DNA from: Neptunicoccus cionae | GTDB lineage: Bacteria > Pseudomonadota > Alphaproteobacteria > Rhodobacterales > Rhodobacteraceae | DNA length: 64,000 nucleotides | Reading direction: 5' to 3' | Assembly (NCBI RefSeq): GCF_002860325.1 | Contig: NZ_PKOJ01000004.1 | Span: 305,127 to 369,126, forward strand | In this document: in pieces, positions 1-9,170 of the stretch | Position numbering within the stretch: the stretch's first letter is position 1 | How the letters are laid out: the number at the start of each line of letters is the position of its first letter | The notes under the pieces: model-generated | Seen by the model: the letters and a program-made list of their open reading frames with translations, nothing else | Told to the model about the DNA's origin: nothing | The model's database searches: none | Translations under genes and position numbers: made by a program

Positions 1-632
1 TCAAACAATCCCGCCAGAGCAAAAGCCGTGCTGAACTGTGTGCCGTTGATCAACGCCAGCCCTTCCTTGGCGCCCAGCACAACGGGTTTCAGTCCGGCCC
101 GTTTCAGGGCTTCTGCACCGCTCAGGGTTTCGCCCTGATACTGCGCTTCGGCGTGGCCCATCATCACTGCGGCCATATGGGCCAGTGGCGCCAGATCGCC
201 CGAGGCCCCGACCGATCCCTGCACGGGGATCAGCGGTGTGACGCCTTTTTCCAGCATGGATTCAATCAGATGCACGATCTCCAGCCGCACGCCCGAGGCC
301 CCACGCCCGAGGCTGAGGAGTTTAAGCGCCATCATCAGGCGGGCGTGTGCGGTTGCAATCGGCTCACCCACGCCGCAGCAGTGGGACAGGATCAGGTTGC
401 GCTGCAAAGTGGCCGTGTCCTTGGCTGCGATCTTGACGCTGGCCAGTTTGCCAAAGCCGGTGTTCACACCATAAACAGCAGTATCGCCATTGGCGGCGGC
501 GTCGATCCGTTCCTGCGCTGCAACAATGTCGGGATGGCAGGCAGGGTCCAGTTTCACACTGGCGCCCTCGCGGTAGATCACGGCCAGATCGTCCAGCGTC
601 ACAGAACCGGGGGAGAGGGTAAGCGTGGTCAT
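1..632 (-). CDS. hutH: Histidine ammonia-lyase HutH, N-terminal part (runs off window)
   Basis: Deaminates L-histidine to urocanate, the first step of histidine degradation in the cytoplasm. Only the first 210 codons are present; the C-terminal part lies beyond base 1. The start ATG at 632 overlaps the hutI stop (ATGA), which shows translational coupling. Visible are the VYGVNTGFG segment around residues 53-61, with the conserved active-site Tyr, and the [10 protein letters not shown] segment. Its Ala143-Ser144-Gly145 triad forms the MIO electrophile of this family. No frame damage is seen. Family assignment is essentially certain. Confidence 0.96.
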   Translation of the reverse strand, partial: MTTLTLSPGSVTLDDLAVIYREGASVKLDPACHPDIVAAQERIDAAANGDTAVYGVNTGFGKLASVKIAAKDTATLQRNLILSHCCGVGEPIATAHARLMMALKLLSLGRGASGVRLEIVHLIESMLEKGVTPLIPVQGSVGASGDLAPLAHMAAVMMGHAEAQYQGETLSGAEALKRAGLKPVVLGAKEGLALINGTQFSTAFALAGLF

Positions 633-1840
633 GTAAGGTCTCCGAAAATACGGGTGTGAAGGGGATTAAATCCGATGCGATAGGCTAGTTCTGCAGGGTG
701 TTTTACGTCCCAGACCGTCAGATCCGCCTTTTGACCTGCGGCAAGGGTGCCCTGATCCGACAGGCCAAGCGCACGGGCTGCGTTGACGGTGACACCGCGC
801 AGGGCTTCTTCGGGGGTCATACGGAACAGGGTGCAGCCCATGTTCAGGGTCAACAAAATGGAATTCAGCGGCGAGGAACCGGGGTTGATATCAGTCGCCA
901 GCGCCATTGGAACGCCGTGTTTGCGCAGCAGATCAATCGGCGGCGCCTGTGTTTCACGCAAGGTGTAAAACGCTCCGGGCAGGATTACGGCAACGGTTCC
1001 AGCCTCTGCGAGCGCTTTTGCGCCATCCTCGTCCAGATACTCGATATGATCCGCCGACAAAGCGCCGTAACGGGCGGCAAGTTTCGCGCCCCCGAGGTTG
1101 GACAGTTGTTCAGCGTGAAGCTTGACCGGCAGGCCGAGTTCCTTGGCCACATCAAAGACGCGGGCGATCTGGTCAGGCTGGAAGGCGATGCCTTCGCAAA
1201 ACCCGTCCACTGCATCCACCAGCCCTTCGGCGTGGGCGGCACGCAGGGCAGGGATGCAGACCTCGTCAATATAAGCGTCATCGCGGTCTTTGTATTCGGC
1301 AGGGGTGGCATGGGCGCCCAAAAAGCTGGTGACAACCCGCACAGGGCGATGGTTCGGGATAGCACGGGCAACGCGCAGCATGCGTAGTTCGGTGCCCACG
1401 TCCAGACCATAACCGGACTTGATTTCAAGCGTGGTCACACCTTCGCTGATCAGCACATCGACGCGGCGCAAAGCCTCTGCCAACAGTTCGGATTCGCTGG
1501 CGTTGCGGGTGGCTGTCACGGTGGAGACGATTCCGCCACCGGCGCGGGCGACCTCTTCGTACGAGGCTCCGTTAAGGCGCATCTCGAACTCAACCGCACG
1601 ATCGCCGCCGTGCACGATATGCGTGTGGCAGTCGATCAGGCCGGGCGTGACCAGTCTGCCGCCCATCGTTCGATTTTCAAATAATTGATATTGCTCCGGA
1701 ATTTCAGCAGCAGAACCGATCCAGACGATGGTCCCGTCATCGATCGCAATAGCGGCATCTTCGATCATTCCATATGGCGCGGCGGTCTCTGTCATCGTCG
1801 CCGCCTTCAGGTCTGTCAGTAATTGGGTCCGGTCGGGCAT
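629..1840 (-). CDS. hutI: Imidazolonepropionase HutI
   Basis: Hydrolyses 4-imidazolone-5-propionate to N-formimino-L-glutamate, the third step of histidine degradation. It is 403 aa, normal for the family. The amidohydrolase metal motif [12 protein letters not shown] lies near residue 70, KLHAEQLS in the middle and a late ATDINPGS segment follows. The ATG at 1840 is preferred because GGAAGGAG lies about 7 bases upstream and the sequence before it (MPDRTQ...) shows no family similarity, although the frame stays open further upstream. It overlaps hutH by four bases. A HutC-type palindrome lies 48 bases upstream of the start. Confidence 0.95.
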   Translation of the reverse strand: MPDRTQLLTDLKAATMTETAAPYGMIEDAAIAIDDGTIVWIGSAAEIPEQYQLFENRTMGGRLVTPGLIDCHTHIVHGGDRAVEFEMRLNGASYEEVARAGGGIVSTVTATRNASESELLAEALRRVDVLISEGVTTLEIKSGYGLDVGTELRMLRVARAIPNHRPVRVVTSFLGAHATPAEYKDRDDAYIDEVCIPALRAAHAEGLVDAVDGFCEGIAFQPDQIARVFDVAKELGLPVKLHAEQLSNLGGAKLAARYGALSADHIEYLDEDGAKALAEAGTVAVILPGAFYTLRETQAPPIDLLRKHGVPMALATDINPGSSPLNSILLTLNMGCTLFRMTPEEALRGVTVNAARALGLSDQGTLAAGQKADLTVWDVKHPAELAYRIGFNPLHTRIFGDLT

Positions 1841-1887
1841 GGGTGAATCTCCTTCCTGTTCAGCATTAAGTATATTCTCATTGCTTA

Positions 1888-1901
1888 TATGTCTATACAT
1901 A
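1888..1901. promoter_or_regulatory. Candidate HutC operator upstream of hutIH
   Basis: Read on the minus strand the site is TATGTATAGACATA, with arms TATGT/ACATA around ATAG. This resembles the TGTATAGACA-type sites recognised by the GntR-family repressor HutC, which responds to urocanate. It sits just upstream of hutI. No hutC gene is present in the window, so the regulator is presumably encoded outside it. Confidence 0.65.
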
Positions 1902-2072
1902 AAAAATGGAAAACAGATGCCGGCTGATGGTAACACTCCGCTTTGCACGGGGTTTGCGCTGGAGGTGCGCCCATGAAATTGCCGATCAGGCCAAGCTGGT
2001 ATATTTCGCGTTGTAGTAGGCTTGGTGTTCAGGATAGAAAGCGGGCAACTCGGCACGAAAGGCGACACCCCC

Positions 2073-2765
2073 GTGAAAATGCGCGACACATTCATTAAAC
2101 CGATGCATCCGGAAGGCCGCAAATTCGTGGCTATCTTTGCCTCGATTACTCTGGTGCTTTTCCTGATCGCTGATTTTCTTGGCTGGATCGGTGTGGGCCT
2201 GACGGTCTGGTGCTATTACTTTTTCCGGGATCCGAAGCGCGTTACACCCGAACGGGACGGCTTGATCGTCAGCCCTGCGGACGGGGTCGTTTCGCTGATC
2301 GAAAAAGCAGTGCCGCCTGCGGAACTTGGCATGGCGGATACGCCACTGACCCGTGTCAGCGTGTTCATGAGCGTGTTTAACTGCCACGTAAACCGCGCAC
2401 CGATTGGCGGGAAGATCACGGCGATTGCCTATCGCCCCGGTAAATTCTTCAATGCCTCGCTGGATAAAGCCAGCGCCGATAACGAACGCAACAGTCTGTG
2501 CATCGAAATGGAAGATGGCCGTCAGATTGCAGTTGTCCAGATCGCGGGGCTGGTTGCACGGCGCATCGTTTGTTTTTCGAAAGTGGGCGACGGTATTCGC
2601 ACCGGCGCACGCTTCGGGCTGATCCGCTTCGGTTCCCGCCTTGATGTCTATCTGCCAGATGGCGTCGCGCCGCTGGTGTGTCTGGGGCAGAATATGGTCG
2701 CGGGGGAAACAGTACTGGCTGATCTGGCCACCGACGAGCCGCGCCGGACCGGACGGACGGACTAA
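2073..2765 (+). CDS. psd: Phosphatidylserine decarboxylase (short PSD-A type)
   Basis: Pyruvoyl enzyme that converts phosphatidylserine to phosphatidylethanolamine at the inner membrane. The protein is about 230 aa, the compact PSD-A form. It has an N-terminal hydrophobic segment (about residues 17-48), SPADG with the conserved Asp70, NCHVNR with His105, and RFGSR, where cleavage before Ser188 makes the pyruvoyl group and the beta/alpha chains. I chose GTG 2073 because AAAGG lies 10 bases upstream; ATG 2079 is the alternative. It is the first gene of psd-pssA-pmtA, with pssA starting two bases after its stop. Confidence 0.93.
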   Translation: MKMRDTFIKPMHPEGRKFVAIFASITLVLFLIADFLGWIGVGLTVWCYYFFRDPKRVTPERDGLIVSPADGVVSLIEKAVPPAELGMADTPLTRVSVFMSVFNCHVNRAPIGGKITAIAYRPGKFFNASLDKASADNERNSLCIEMEDGRQIAVVQIAGLVARRIVCFSKVGDGIRTGARFGLIRFGSRLDVYLPDGVAPLVCLGQNMVAGETVLADLATDEPRRTGRTD

Positions 2766-2767
2766 CT

Positions 2768-3535
2768 ATGTCCCAGCCTCCTAGCGATACCAAAGCCGAA
2801 GTCAGTATTCTTCAGCTTTTGCCCAATGTGATTACCATCGGAGCAATCTGTGCGGGGCTGACAGCGATCCGCTTCGGGTATCAGGGGGATTTTGAAACTT
2901 CGGTGCGATTGATCCTGCTGGCCTGTGTCCTTGACGGGATTGACGGGCGTCTGGCGCGGATGATGAACACCGACAGTGCGGTCGGCGCGGAACTGGATTC
3001 CCTTGCGGACTTCCTGAATTTTGGTGTGGCACCTGTACTGATCCTGCATCACTGGGCCCTGACGGATACCACCGGATTGGGCTGGATCGCAGTGCTCTGC
3101 TATACAATCTGTTGTGTGCTGCGACTGGCACGGTTCAACGTGACCAGCCGGTTGGAAAAGCTGTCTCCGGACCCGAGCAGCGGGACCGACCATTTTATTG
3201 GCGTACCTTCTCCGGCCGGAGCAATGCTGGTTATGTTGCCGATGTTTATTGTTTTTCTTTTCCCTGACATCGGGACCATTCCGCCGGTTGCGATTGCCAT
3301 TTATATCGGTGCAATCGGCTTGCTGATGATCAGCCGCCTTCCTACATATTCATTCAAGAACATTTCAATCGCTCGCAAATACGCCAAATATCTGATGTTG
3401 ATGGCGGTTTTGATGGCGGCTGCGTTATTTACCTATCTGTGGGCAACTCTTGTGCTGTTCTGCGTGATTTATCTGCTGGGGCTGGTACGGGCGTTTCAAC
3501 TGGATCGAAGAGCGAAGAAAAATACTGAAGGGTAG
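2768..3535 (+). CDS. pssA: CDP-diacylglycerol--serine O-phosphatidyltransferase
   Basis: Makes phosphatidylserine from CDP-diacylglycerol and serine, feeding the adjacent decarboxylase. The 255-aa integral membrane protein carries the CDP-alcohol phosphatidyltransferase signature D-G-x2-A-R-x8-G-x3-D-x3-D, seen at residues 59-81 (DGRLAR...G73...D77...D81). Several hydrophobic segments follow, the last two near residues 170-245. It starts two bases after psd and ends five bases before pmtA, so the three genes are almost certainly one transcript. Confidence 0.94.
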   Translation: MSQPPSDTKAEVSILQLLPNVITIGAICAGLTAIRFGYQGDFETSVRLILLACVLDGIDGRLARMMNTDSAVGAELDSLADFLNFGVAPVLILHHWALTDTTGLGWIAVLCYTICCVLRLARFNVTSRLEKLSPDPSSGTDHFIGVPSPAGAMLVMLPMFIVFLFPDIGTIPPVAIAIYIGAIGLLMISRLPTYSFKNISIARKYAKYLMLMAVLMAAALFTYLWATLVLFCVIYLLGLVRAFQLDRRAKKNTEG

Positions 3536-3540
3536 TTACG

Positions 3541-4170
3541 ATGGAACTTGAGGCAGTCAAATCCTCTTATGCGCGATGGGCCCCTGTTTATGACAAGACT
3601 TTTGGTATCATCACCAGCGGCGGAAGACGGGCTGCTGTGGGATTTATCAACGGCCAAAAAGATTGCCGGAACGTTCTTGAAGTGGGGGTGGGCACGGGGC
3701 TTGCCTTGCAGCACTATCGTGACGGTTTGAATGTAACAGGCGTGGACTTCAGCACCGATATGCTGAAAAAGGCCCGCGAAAAAGTGGACAAACAGGGGCT
3801 GAGCCACGTAAAGGAACTGCGCCAGATGGATGCACGGGAGCTGGATTTTCCGGATAACTATTTTGATGCGGTCGCGGCGATGCATATCGTGTCTGTCGTG
3901 CCGGAGCCGGAGAAAGTGATGGCTGAAATGGCCCGTGTCTGCAAACCCGGGGGAAAGGTTGTCATCACCAACCACTTCGCCAAAGAAGCCGGTGCAATGG
4001 CCGTCGTTGAAAAAATGTCTGCGCCCTTCGCAAATCTGCTGGGGTGGCATTCCGATTTCGAGATGAGCACGGTTCTGAAACAGCCGAACCTGAAGCTGGT
4101 AGAAAAACGACCGCTGCCGCCGGTTAACATGATGACGTTTCTGGTTCTGGAGAAAACCCAGAGCAATTGA
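3541..4170 (+). CDS. pmtA: Phosphatidylethanolamine N-methyltransferase PmtA (SAM-dependent)
   Basis: A 209-aa class I SAM methyltransferase. Motif I, VLEVGVGTG, is at residues 45-53, followed by an acidic residue at the end of strand 2 (GVDFS) and post-motif PGGKVVITNH. The N-terminal SSYARWAPVYDKTFG segment is typical of the soluble Rhodobacter/Sinorhizobium-type PmtA. Inference from family and context: it methylates phosphatidylethanolamine three times to phosphatidylcholine, completing the serine to PS to PE to PC route encoded in order by this operon. A generic methyltransferase role is less likely given the neighbours. Confidence 0.9.
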   Translation: MELEAVKSSYARWAPVYDKTFGIITSGGRRAAVGFINGQKDCRNVLEVGVGTGLALQHYRDGLNVTGVDFSTDMLKKAREKVDKQGLSHVKELRQMDARELDFPDNYFDAVAAMHIVSVVPEPEKVMAEMARVCKPGGKVVITNHFAKEAGAMAVVEKMSAPFANLLGWHSDFEMSTVLKQPNLKLVEKRPLPPVNMMTFLVLEKTQSN

Positions 4171-4259
4171 GCCGGTCCGTTTCTGACCAGTCACAACCAG
4201 ACGCGACACGGGGGCGCAGCCCCTTTAGCTTTGCAGCTATTCACAGATATAAGCATCTT

Positions 4260-4613
4260 ATGATCCGTCGTTTGACATATTCTCTTCTGGCCTGTTGCGC
4301 CGCAGTAATGATCGCTTGGGCGGGTGTAAGCTCTGCGACCATGATGGCGCCGGAACGGGGCGAGGTGGACAAACTGGAAACCGCCTTGGTGTTCGGTTTG
4401 TCAGCTGCGGACTTTTGTGAAGAAGGTACTGCGGGCCACAGCCACGAATGTCCGTTCTGTCTGACCGTTTCCAAGGCGCCCCTTATCCGTCCGGCTGCAA
4501 CAGTCACTTTGTTGACGCCCTTTGACGGATGGCGCGCTCTTGCGGGCTTGACCCGTCACGCAGAGGCACCTTCGCCCCATTACACCACCCGCGCTCCGCC
4601 GGCGTTGGTCTGA
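4260..4613 (+). CDS. Small exported DUF2946-like protein, probable copper-related
   Basis: A 117-aa protein with an N-terminal hydrophobic signal (residues about 5-24, ending near SSATM) and a single HSHECPFC motif. This His/Cys cluster resembles the metal-binding motif of DUF2946 proteins found in copper and TonB-linked operons. ATG 4260 is chosen because the signal peptide starts there, though the frame stays open back to 4167, overlapping pmtA by four bases. The next three genes (PCuAC, SCO1, PepSY) support a role in copper handling. The biochemical function is unknown. Confidence 0.68.
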   Translation: MIRRLTYSLLACCAAVMIAWAGVSSATMMAPERGEVDKLETALVFGLSAADFCEEGTAGHSHECPFCLTVSKAPLIRPAATVTLLTPFDGWRALAGLTRHAEAPSPHYTTRAPPALV

Positions 4614-4724
4614 TACCGCCTGTTTAAAGGCAATCAAGACTGAAAACGCGGGCCCCAAATTGCCCGAAAAAAGACAAGCGTAAGATGTGGTGTTCCCACG
4701 TGCGCTATGTGACGGAGTAACAAC

Positions 4725-5273
4725 GTGTACAAATCAATTCTTATGTCCGCCGTTCTGGTGGGACTGGTCAGTGTCGCTCAGGCTCAGGCCGAACAGACCG
4801 CAACTGGCCATAGTGCTAAAACAAGCAGCCTAAACCCAGCACAGTCCGGCGAAGCAGTTGCAATAGGCGATCTGACAATTTCAGGCGGTTTTGCCCGTGC
4901 AACATTGCCAAACCAGCCGGTCGGTGGCGGTTTCTTCGCAGTAACCCACAGCGGCGATGCAGATGACCGTCTCGTTTCTGTTTCTACCGAAGTCTCCCCG
5001 CGCGTGGAAATTCACGAGATGAGGGTGACAGAAACTGTGATGAAGATGCGCAAGTTGGAAGGTGGGCTGCACATTCCGGCCGGGGAGACAGTCGTTCTGG
5101 AACCGGGCGGGTTGCATCTGATGTTTATGGACCTGACGCAGCCTTTGATTAAGGAAGAAATCCTGCCAGTGACCCTGACCTTTGAGAATGCCGGAGAAGT
5201 TGTGGTTCCGCTCGCAATCAAAGCTCCAAACGCCCGCAAGTCGGGTGATCATTCAACACACGACGGACATTAA
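4725..5273 (+). CDS. PCuAC-family periplasmic copper(I) chaperone
   Basis: Exported 182-aa protein of the DUF461/PCuAC family, which binds Cu(I) in the periplasm and delivers it to the CuA site of cytochrome c oxidase together with SCO proteins. A signal peptide covers residues 1-22 (cut near AQA-EQ). The family metal motif is visible as HEM...MKM...GGLHLMFM (residues about 97-137), and a His-rich tail (HSTHDGH) ends the chain. The start is GTG 4725 with GGAG eight bases upstream. SCO1/SenC follows 15 bases downstream, the usual pairing. Confidence 0.9.
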   Translation: MYKSILMSAVLVGLVSVAQAQAEQTATGHSAKTSSLNPAQSGEAVAIGDLTISGGFARATLPNQPVGGGFFAVTHSGDADDRLVSVSTEVSPRVEIHEMRVTETVMKMRKLEGGLHIPAGETVVLEPGGLHLMFMDLTQPLIKEEILPVTLTFENAGEVVVPLAIKAPNARKSGDHSTHDGH

Positions 5274-5288
5274 ACCGGAGCCGATGAA

Positions 5289-5882
5289 ATGACTTTTCAA
5301 CGTAAACACTATGCCATTCTGGGCCTCTGGGTGATTGCCATGCTTGCGCTTGGACTTTTTGTCTGGGCGCGCTTTGCCCAGCCAACCTATCAAAACGCCA
5401 TGGCTGACGTGATCGGGCCGGGGGACTACGAACTTGTCACCACCGGTGGAGAGAGCTTTACCCAAGACAGTCTGAAGGGGCGCCCCTCGGCTGTGTTCTT
5501 CGGCTTTACCCATTGTCCTGATGTCTGTCCGACCAGTCTCGGGGATATCGCAACATGGCAGGAAGAACTTGGGCCTGACAACCAGATCCGTGTGTTCTTT
5601 ATCACGGTCGATCCGGAGCGGGATACAGTTGAAAGCCTCAAGGATTATGTGGAATGGGTACCGGATGCGGTTGGCGTGTCCGGAAGCCCCGAAGAGGTTG
5701 AGAAAGCGGTGAAAGCGTTCAAAATCTACGCCCGCAAGGTGCCGCAGGATGACAGTTACACAATGGACCATTCGTCGAACGTGCTGCTGTTTGATGCGAA
5801 TGGCCGGTTCTTTGAGCCGGTCGGGTATCAGGAAGCATTCGACCGTGCGATTGCCAAAATCCGGCGGATGCAACGGGGCTGA
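5289..5882 (+). CDS. SCO1/SenC copper chaperone
   Basis: Membrane-anchored thioredoxin-fold protein of 197 aa for CuA assembly in cytochrome c oxidase. One transmembrane helix spans residues about 9-29. The CPDVC copper/redox motif has Cys76 and Cys80, and the third ligand His161 sits in TMDHSS. All ligands are present, so it should be functional. It lies 15 bases after the PCuAC gene. A long perfect palindrome follows the stop codon. Confidence 0.93.
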   Translation: MTFQRKHYAILGLWVIAMLALGLFVWARFAQPTYQNAMADVIGPGDYELVTTGGESFTQDSLKGRPSAVFFGFTHCPDVCPTSLGDIATWQEELGPDNQIRVFFITVDPERDTVESLKDYVEWVPDAVGVSGSPEEVEKAVKAFKIYARKVPQDDSYTMDHSSNVLLFDANGRFFEPVGYQEAFDRAIAKIRRMQRG

Positions 5883-5921
5883 CAACCGGCCCCGCCGTTA
5901 CCTGACGCAAACTTAACCCTG

Positions 5922-5981
5922 TTCGCGCAACTCGTCTGTGCGGTGGATACTGTTATCCACCGCACAGACGAGTTGCGCGAA
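5922..5981. repeat. Perfect 28-bp inverted repeat with 4-base loop
   Basis: Bases 5922-5949 are the exact reverse complement of 5954-5981, separated by CTGT. The arm begins TTCGCGCAACTCG and ends GGTGGATA. It is far longer than a normal intrinsic terminator stem; on the plus strand four T residues (5982-5985) follow. It could terminate the SCO1 transcript, be a relic of strand-switching repair, or be a library/assembly fold-back artefact. Confidence 0.8.
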
Positions 5982-6062
5982 TTTTCCGGCCTTCAAAGGC
6001 CAGTTGACCGCTGCATTATTGGCCTTTGGTTTGCAGACGGTCTGTTGAATGGTTCCCAAAAG

Positions 6063-7415
6063 ATGAAACAAACGATTGAAAAAACCCGCCCGTCGAACGG
6101 GCTCTATCGGGCTGTCTGGCGCTGGCATTTCTATGCCGGATTGCTGGTACTGCCCTTTCTTATCCTTCTTGCCGTGACAGGTGGTATCTACCTGTTCAAG
6201 GACGAGATAAACAACACGGTATACTCCGGTCTCAGGATCGTGGAACCTCAAGAAGCGGCGTTCAAGCCGGCGTCGCTGATCACGTCGAATGCGCTGGCGT
6301 ACGGGGGCGGTACGCTGAAAGCCTACGTCCCGCCAGCAGCGGCAGATTCATCGGCGCAAGTGCGCCTGGTGGGCGAGGACGGCCTTAAAAACACTGTCTT
6401 TTTGAACCCGTACACCGCCGAAGTCCTTGGCAGCCAATGGGACAGCGGAGCATCAGGTAGTCCGGCAATGTGGGTAGTCCGCAAGTTACACTCGCTTGAA
6501 TACATTGGCTGGCTTGGCAACCGGATTATCGAAGGTGTTGCCGGTTGGCTGGTGCTGTTGGTCGGAACCGGATTGTACCTGTGGTGGCCGCGCAACCGCA
6601 GGGCCGGTGTTTTGACAGTAAAGGCAAGGAAGGGTCGGCCGTGGTGGCGGGATGTCCATGCGGTAACCGGCTTTTACACGGCAGGTTTTATCCTGTTCCT
6701 GTCGCTAACCGGCCTGCCGTGGTCCGGCGTCTGGGGCAAACAGTTTTATGACCTGTCGTACAAGTTGGGGCTGGGGATGCCTGACGGATACTGGTCTTCC
6801 TATCCTGTGTCCAACGTGCCTACGGGGGAGGTTCTGGACCGCACACCCTGGATATTGGAGCATCAGCCGTTGCCCCAATCGACCACATCTACGGGAATAC
6901 CGGCAGGACTGGATCAGATCGTGGCGAAGGTCGAAGATCTTGGGGTTGCGGCAGGCTATGCGCTAAATATGCCGTCCGGTCCGACAGGTGTTTTCACGGC
7001 TTCGGTCTATCCTGATGACATCACACAGGAACGGGTGGTGCATCTGGATCAATACACCGGCGAAGTTCTGTTTGACATGGGGCTTTCGGACCTTGGCACG
7101 CTTGGCTTTCTGGCAGAATGGGGGGTGAGCATTCACATGGGGCAGGCATTCGGTCTTGCGAACCAGATTGTGCTGCTGCTCGCTTGTATCGCGATGGTGC
7201 TCATGGCTGTCTCTGCCGCATTGATGTGGTGGCGGCGGCGTCCGGCGGGCAAACTGGCTGCACCGACCTATCCCGCAGATCTGCGGGTGCCGCCTGCGAT
7301 CTGGATCATTGCAGGGTTGTCAGCTGTGTTCTTTCCGCTTGTCGGCCTGTCGATGGTTGTCTTTGCCGCAATCGAACTCGGCCTCCACGGGGTGGCGCGC
7401 CTGAGAACGACCTAG
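6063..7415 (+). CDS. PepSY-associated TM helix protein (DUF3649/PepSY family)
   Basis: A 450-aa inner-membrane protein. It has a TM helix at residues about 18-40 (WHFYAGLLVLPFLILLAVTG), a long extracytoplasmic region with PepSY-type segments, further TM pairs near 165-185 and 205-225, and two C-terminal helices ending about residue 445. RWHFYAG is characteristic of PepSY_TM proteins near iron- or copper-uptake genes, where some act as ferric-siderophore reductases. ATG 6063 starts the recognisable MKQTIEKTRP region; upstream open frame runs through the palindrome and is not believed. Copper neighbours suggest a metal-related role, but the substrate is unknown. Confidence 0.8.
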   Translation: MKQTIEKTRPSNGLYRAVWRWHFYAGLLVLPFLILLAVTGGIYLFKDEINNTVYSGLRIVEPQEAAFKPASLITSNALAYGGGTLKAYVPPAAADSSAQVRLVGEDGLKNTVFLNPYTAEVLGSQWDSGASGSPAMWVVRKLHSLEYIGWLGNRIIEGVAGWLVLLVGTGLYLWWPRNRRAGVLTVKARKGRPWWRDVHAVTGFYTAGFILFLSLTGLPWSGVWGKQFYDLSYKLGLGMPDGYWSSYPVSNVPTGEVLDRTPWILEHQPLPQSTTSTGIPAGLDQIVAKVEDLGVAAGYALNMPSGPTGVFTASVYPDDITQERVVHLDQYTGEVLFDMGLSDLGTLGFLAEWGVSIHMGQAFGLANQIVLLLACIAMVLMAVSAALMWWRRRPAGKLAAPTYPADLRVPPAIWIIAGLSAVFFPLVGLSMVVFAAIELGLHGVARLRTT

Positions 7416-7431
7416 ACCGCAGTTGCTGGGT

Positions 7432-7458
7432 TTCGGGTGGGTGGTCTGCCCGCCCGAA
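7432..7458 (+). terminator. Hairpin after the PepSY gene
   Basis: Arms TTCGGGTGGG and CCCGCCCGAA pair over 10 positions (one G-U) with a 7-base loop, 17 bases after the stop codon. There is no T run, so termination may be Rho-assisted or the hairpin may only protect the 3' end. Confidence 0.5.
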
Positions 7459-7587
7459 GCCTGACAGACGCTCTTGTGCACTAATGGAAATACGTTGCTC
7501 TGTGGGAGCTTTTTCAATGATATATTGATAATCTGTAGATAAACCCCGACTCTGTAGGGTATTCTGACGAAAAGGAAGGTTGAAGCT

Positions 7588-8487
7588 ATGCCCTATCTGG
7601 AGAGCCTTCGGGTTTTTGTGCGGGTGGTCGAACTTGGCAGCATCACCGCGGGTGGTCGCGATTTGCGCCTGACCCCTGCGGTGGCAAGCAACCGGATTAA
7701 AGAGCTGGAAAAGCGCCTTTCGGTGCGCCTGTTCAATCGGACAACCCGCAAGCTTTCCCCGACAGACGCAGGGATCAGTTTTTACGATCACGCCCGACTG
7801 GTGATTGAAAATCTTGAAAATGCCGAAGCGGTGATTGCGGGGTTTGCCGGAAACCCGCGCGGGACCATTCATGTGACCGCGCCCCTTGGTATGGGCAAAC
7901 GGATTGTTGCGCCACTGGTGCCGGATTTTGTGGATCGCTACCCCGAAATCTCGGTGCGCCTGCGTTTGTCCGACCGCAAGGTGGATATTCTGGAAGATGG
8001 GCTGGACGTTGCTTTCTTTGTCGGGACGCCACCGGACTCCACGCTGAAGCTGCGCAAGATTGTGGATTGCCCCCGCGTGCTCTGTGCAGCGCCGTCATAT
8101 CTCGAAAAACACGGCATCCCGAAAAAACCGCAGGATTTGACAGATGGCGATCACAATTGTCTTTTGCTGCGCTATCCCCGCTCGCCGGAGTATTTCTGGA
8201 CACTGGAAACTCCGGACGGCCTACAGAAATGTGAAGTGGCAGGAAAATACGACAGTGACGACGGGGATGTGTTGACGCAATGGGCGCTGGACGGGCGCGG
8301 GATCGTAAACAAGCCGCGCTATGATGTGGCGGATGACCTGAAGGCGGGGCGACTGGTGGAACTGCTGCCAGACACTCCGCCTGTTGCATCGGTTATGGGA
8401 TGTCTTTATCCCCACCGGCGTTTGCAGGACCCGAAGGTGCGCAGCTTTATTGATTTCATGATAGAAGAAGCCCGCCTGAAGCTGTGA
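7588..8487 (+). CDS. LysR-family transcriptional regulator
   Basis: A 299-aa LysR regulator. The winged HTH occupies residues about 1-60 (LESLRVFVRVVELGSITAGGRDLRLT, then SNRIKELEKRLSVRLFNRTTRKLSPT), and a periplasmic-binding-like effector domain covers about 90-295. GGAAGG lies 8-13 bases upstream of the ATG. The preceding intergenic region (7459-7587) is AT-rich and probably holds its own promoter. Neighbours on both sides point away in function, so the target is unclear. It resembles the DmlR/PecT-like branch, but this is a weak guess. Confidence 0.9.
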   Translation: MPYLESLRVFVRVVELGSITAGGRDLRLTPAVASNRIKELEKRLSVRLFNRTTRKLSPTDAGISFYDHARLVIENLENAEAVIAGFAGNPRGTIHVTAPLGMGKRIVAPLVPDFVDRYPEISVRLRLSDRKVDILEDGLDVAFFVGTPPDSTLKLRKIVDCPRVLCAAPSYLEKHGIPKKPQDLTDGDHNCLLLRYPRSPEYFWTLETPDGLQKCEVAGKYDSDDGDVLTQWALDGRGIVNKPRYDVADDLKAGRLVELLPDTPPVASVMGCLYPHRRLQDPKVRSFIDFMIEEARLKL

Positions 8488-8495
8488 CCGGTCGG

Positions 8496-9170
8496 TTATG
8501 CGCAATCGATGAAGCCGATTGTTGTTTCCAGACCTTGCCGCATGTGATCGTTCAGATGGTCCAGCATCGCGCCCAGATCATTGCCGCTTGCCAGACGGAT
8601 ATACAGATCGTGAGACCTGCGTTTCGGGCCTTTGCGTTCGTGGGCTTGCTGGTGCATGGCAAAATAGAATTGCAGGTTCGGCTTTAACCGGTTCCAGCTT
8701 TGCAGCAGCAGACGGTGACCGGACAGTTCATAACACCAGCTGTGCAGGTGCAATTCCGCCTCGATTGGGCCGAGCGGATCAGTCGCTGCTTCTATTGACC
8801 CGATCAGTTTTTTATTGCGTGCCTTTAAATCTTCCAGCGCCTCGGGTGTGCGTTTTTCCCATGCCTCCTGAAAGGCAAATCTCTCTAACATGGTACGCAG
8901 CGAGTAGATTTCTTCCAGATCCTTGCGGGTGATTTCCCGCACGAACAATCCTTTGTAGGGTTTGGATACCAACAGGCCAATATCTACCAACTCGCGGATC
9001 GCCTCGCGCAGCGGGCCGCGGCTGATACCAAGCGCGTCGGCCAGCTCGGTTTCTGTCAGTCGCATCCCAGCCGCCAGTTCACCCGTCACCACAAGGCGGC
9101 GCAGCTGTTCAACAGTGCGCCCTCGGATTGTGGTGTCTTCCAGTGGTTTGAGCGCGGCGAGATGGTTCAC
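8496..9170 (-). CDS. GntR-family (FCD domain) transcriptional regulator
   Basis: A 224-aa regulator with an N-terminal winged HTH (residues about 15-80, containing LTETELADALGISRGPLREAIREL) and a C-terminal all-helical FCD effector domain (about 85-215). The start is GTG 9170, overlapping the stop of the upstream aminotransferase (GTGA), so the two are co-transcribed. A GATTGT-CA-ACAATC palindrome upstream of the aminotransferase fits the TTGT..ACAA pattern of FCD regulators and is a likely autoregulatory site. Confidence 0.9.
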   Translation of the reverse strand: MNHLAALKPLEDTTIRGRTVEQLRRLVVTGELAAGMRLTETELADALGISRGPLREAIRELVDIGLLVSKPYKGLFVREITRKDLEEIYSLRTMLERFAFQEAWEKRTPEALEDLKARNKKLIGSIEAATDPLGPIEAELHLHSWCYELSGHRLLLQSWNRLKPNLQFYFAMHQQAHERKGPKRRSHDLYIRLASGNDLGAMLDHLNDHMRQGLETTIGFIDCA

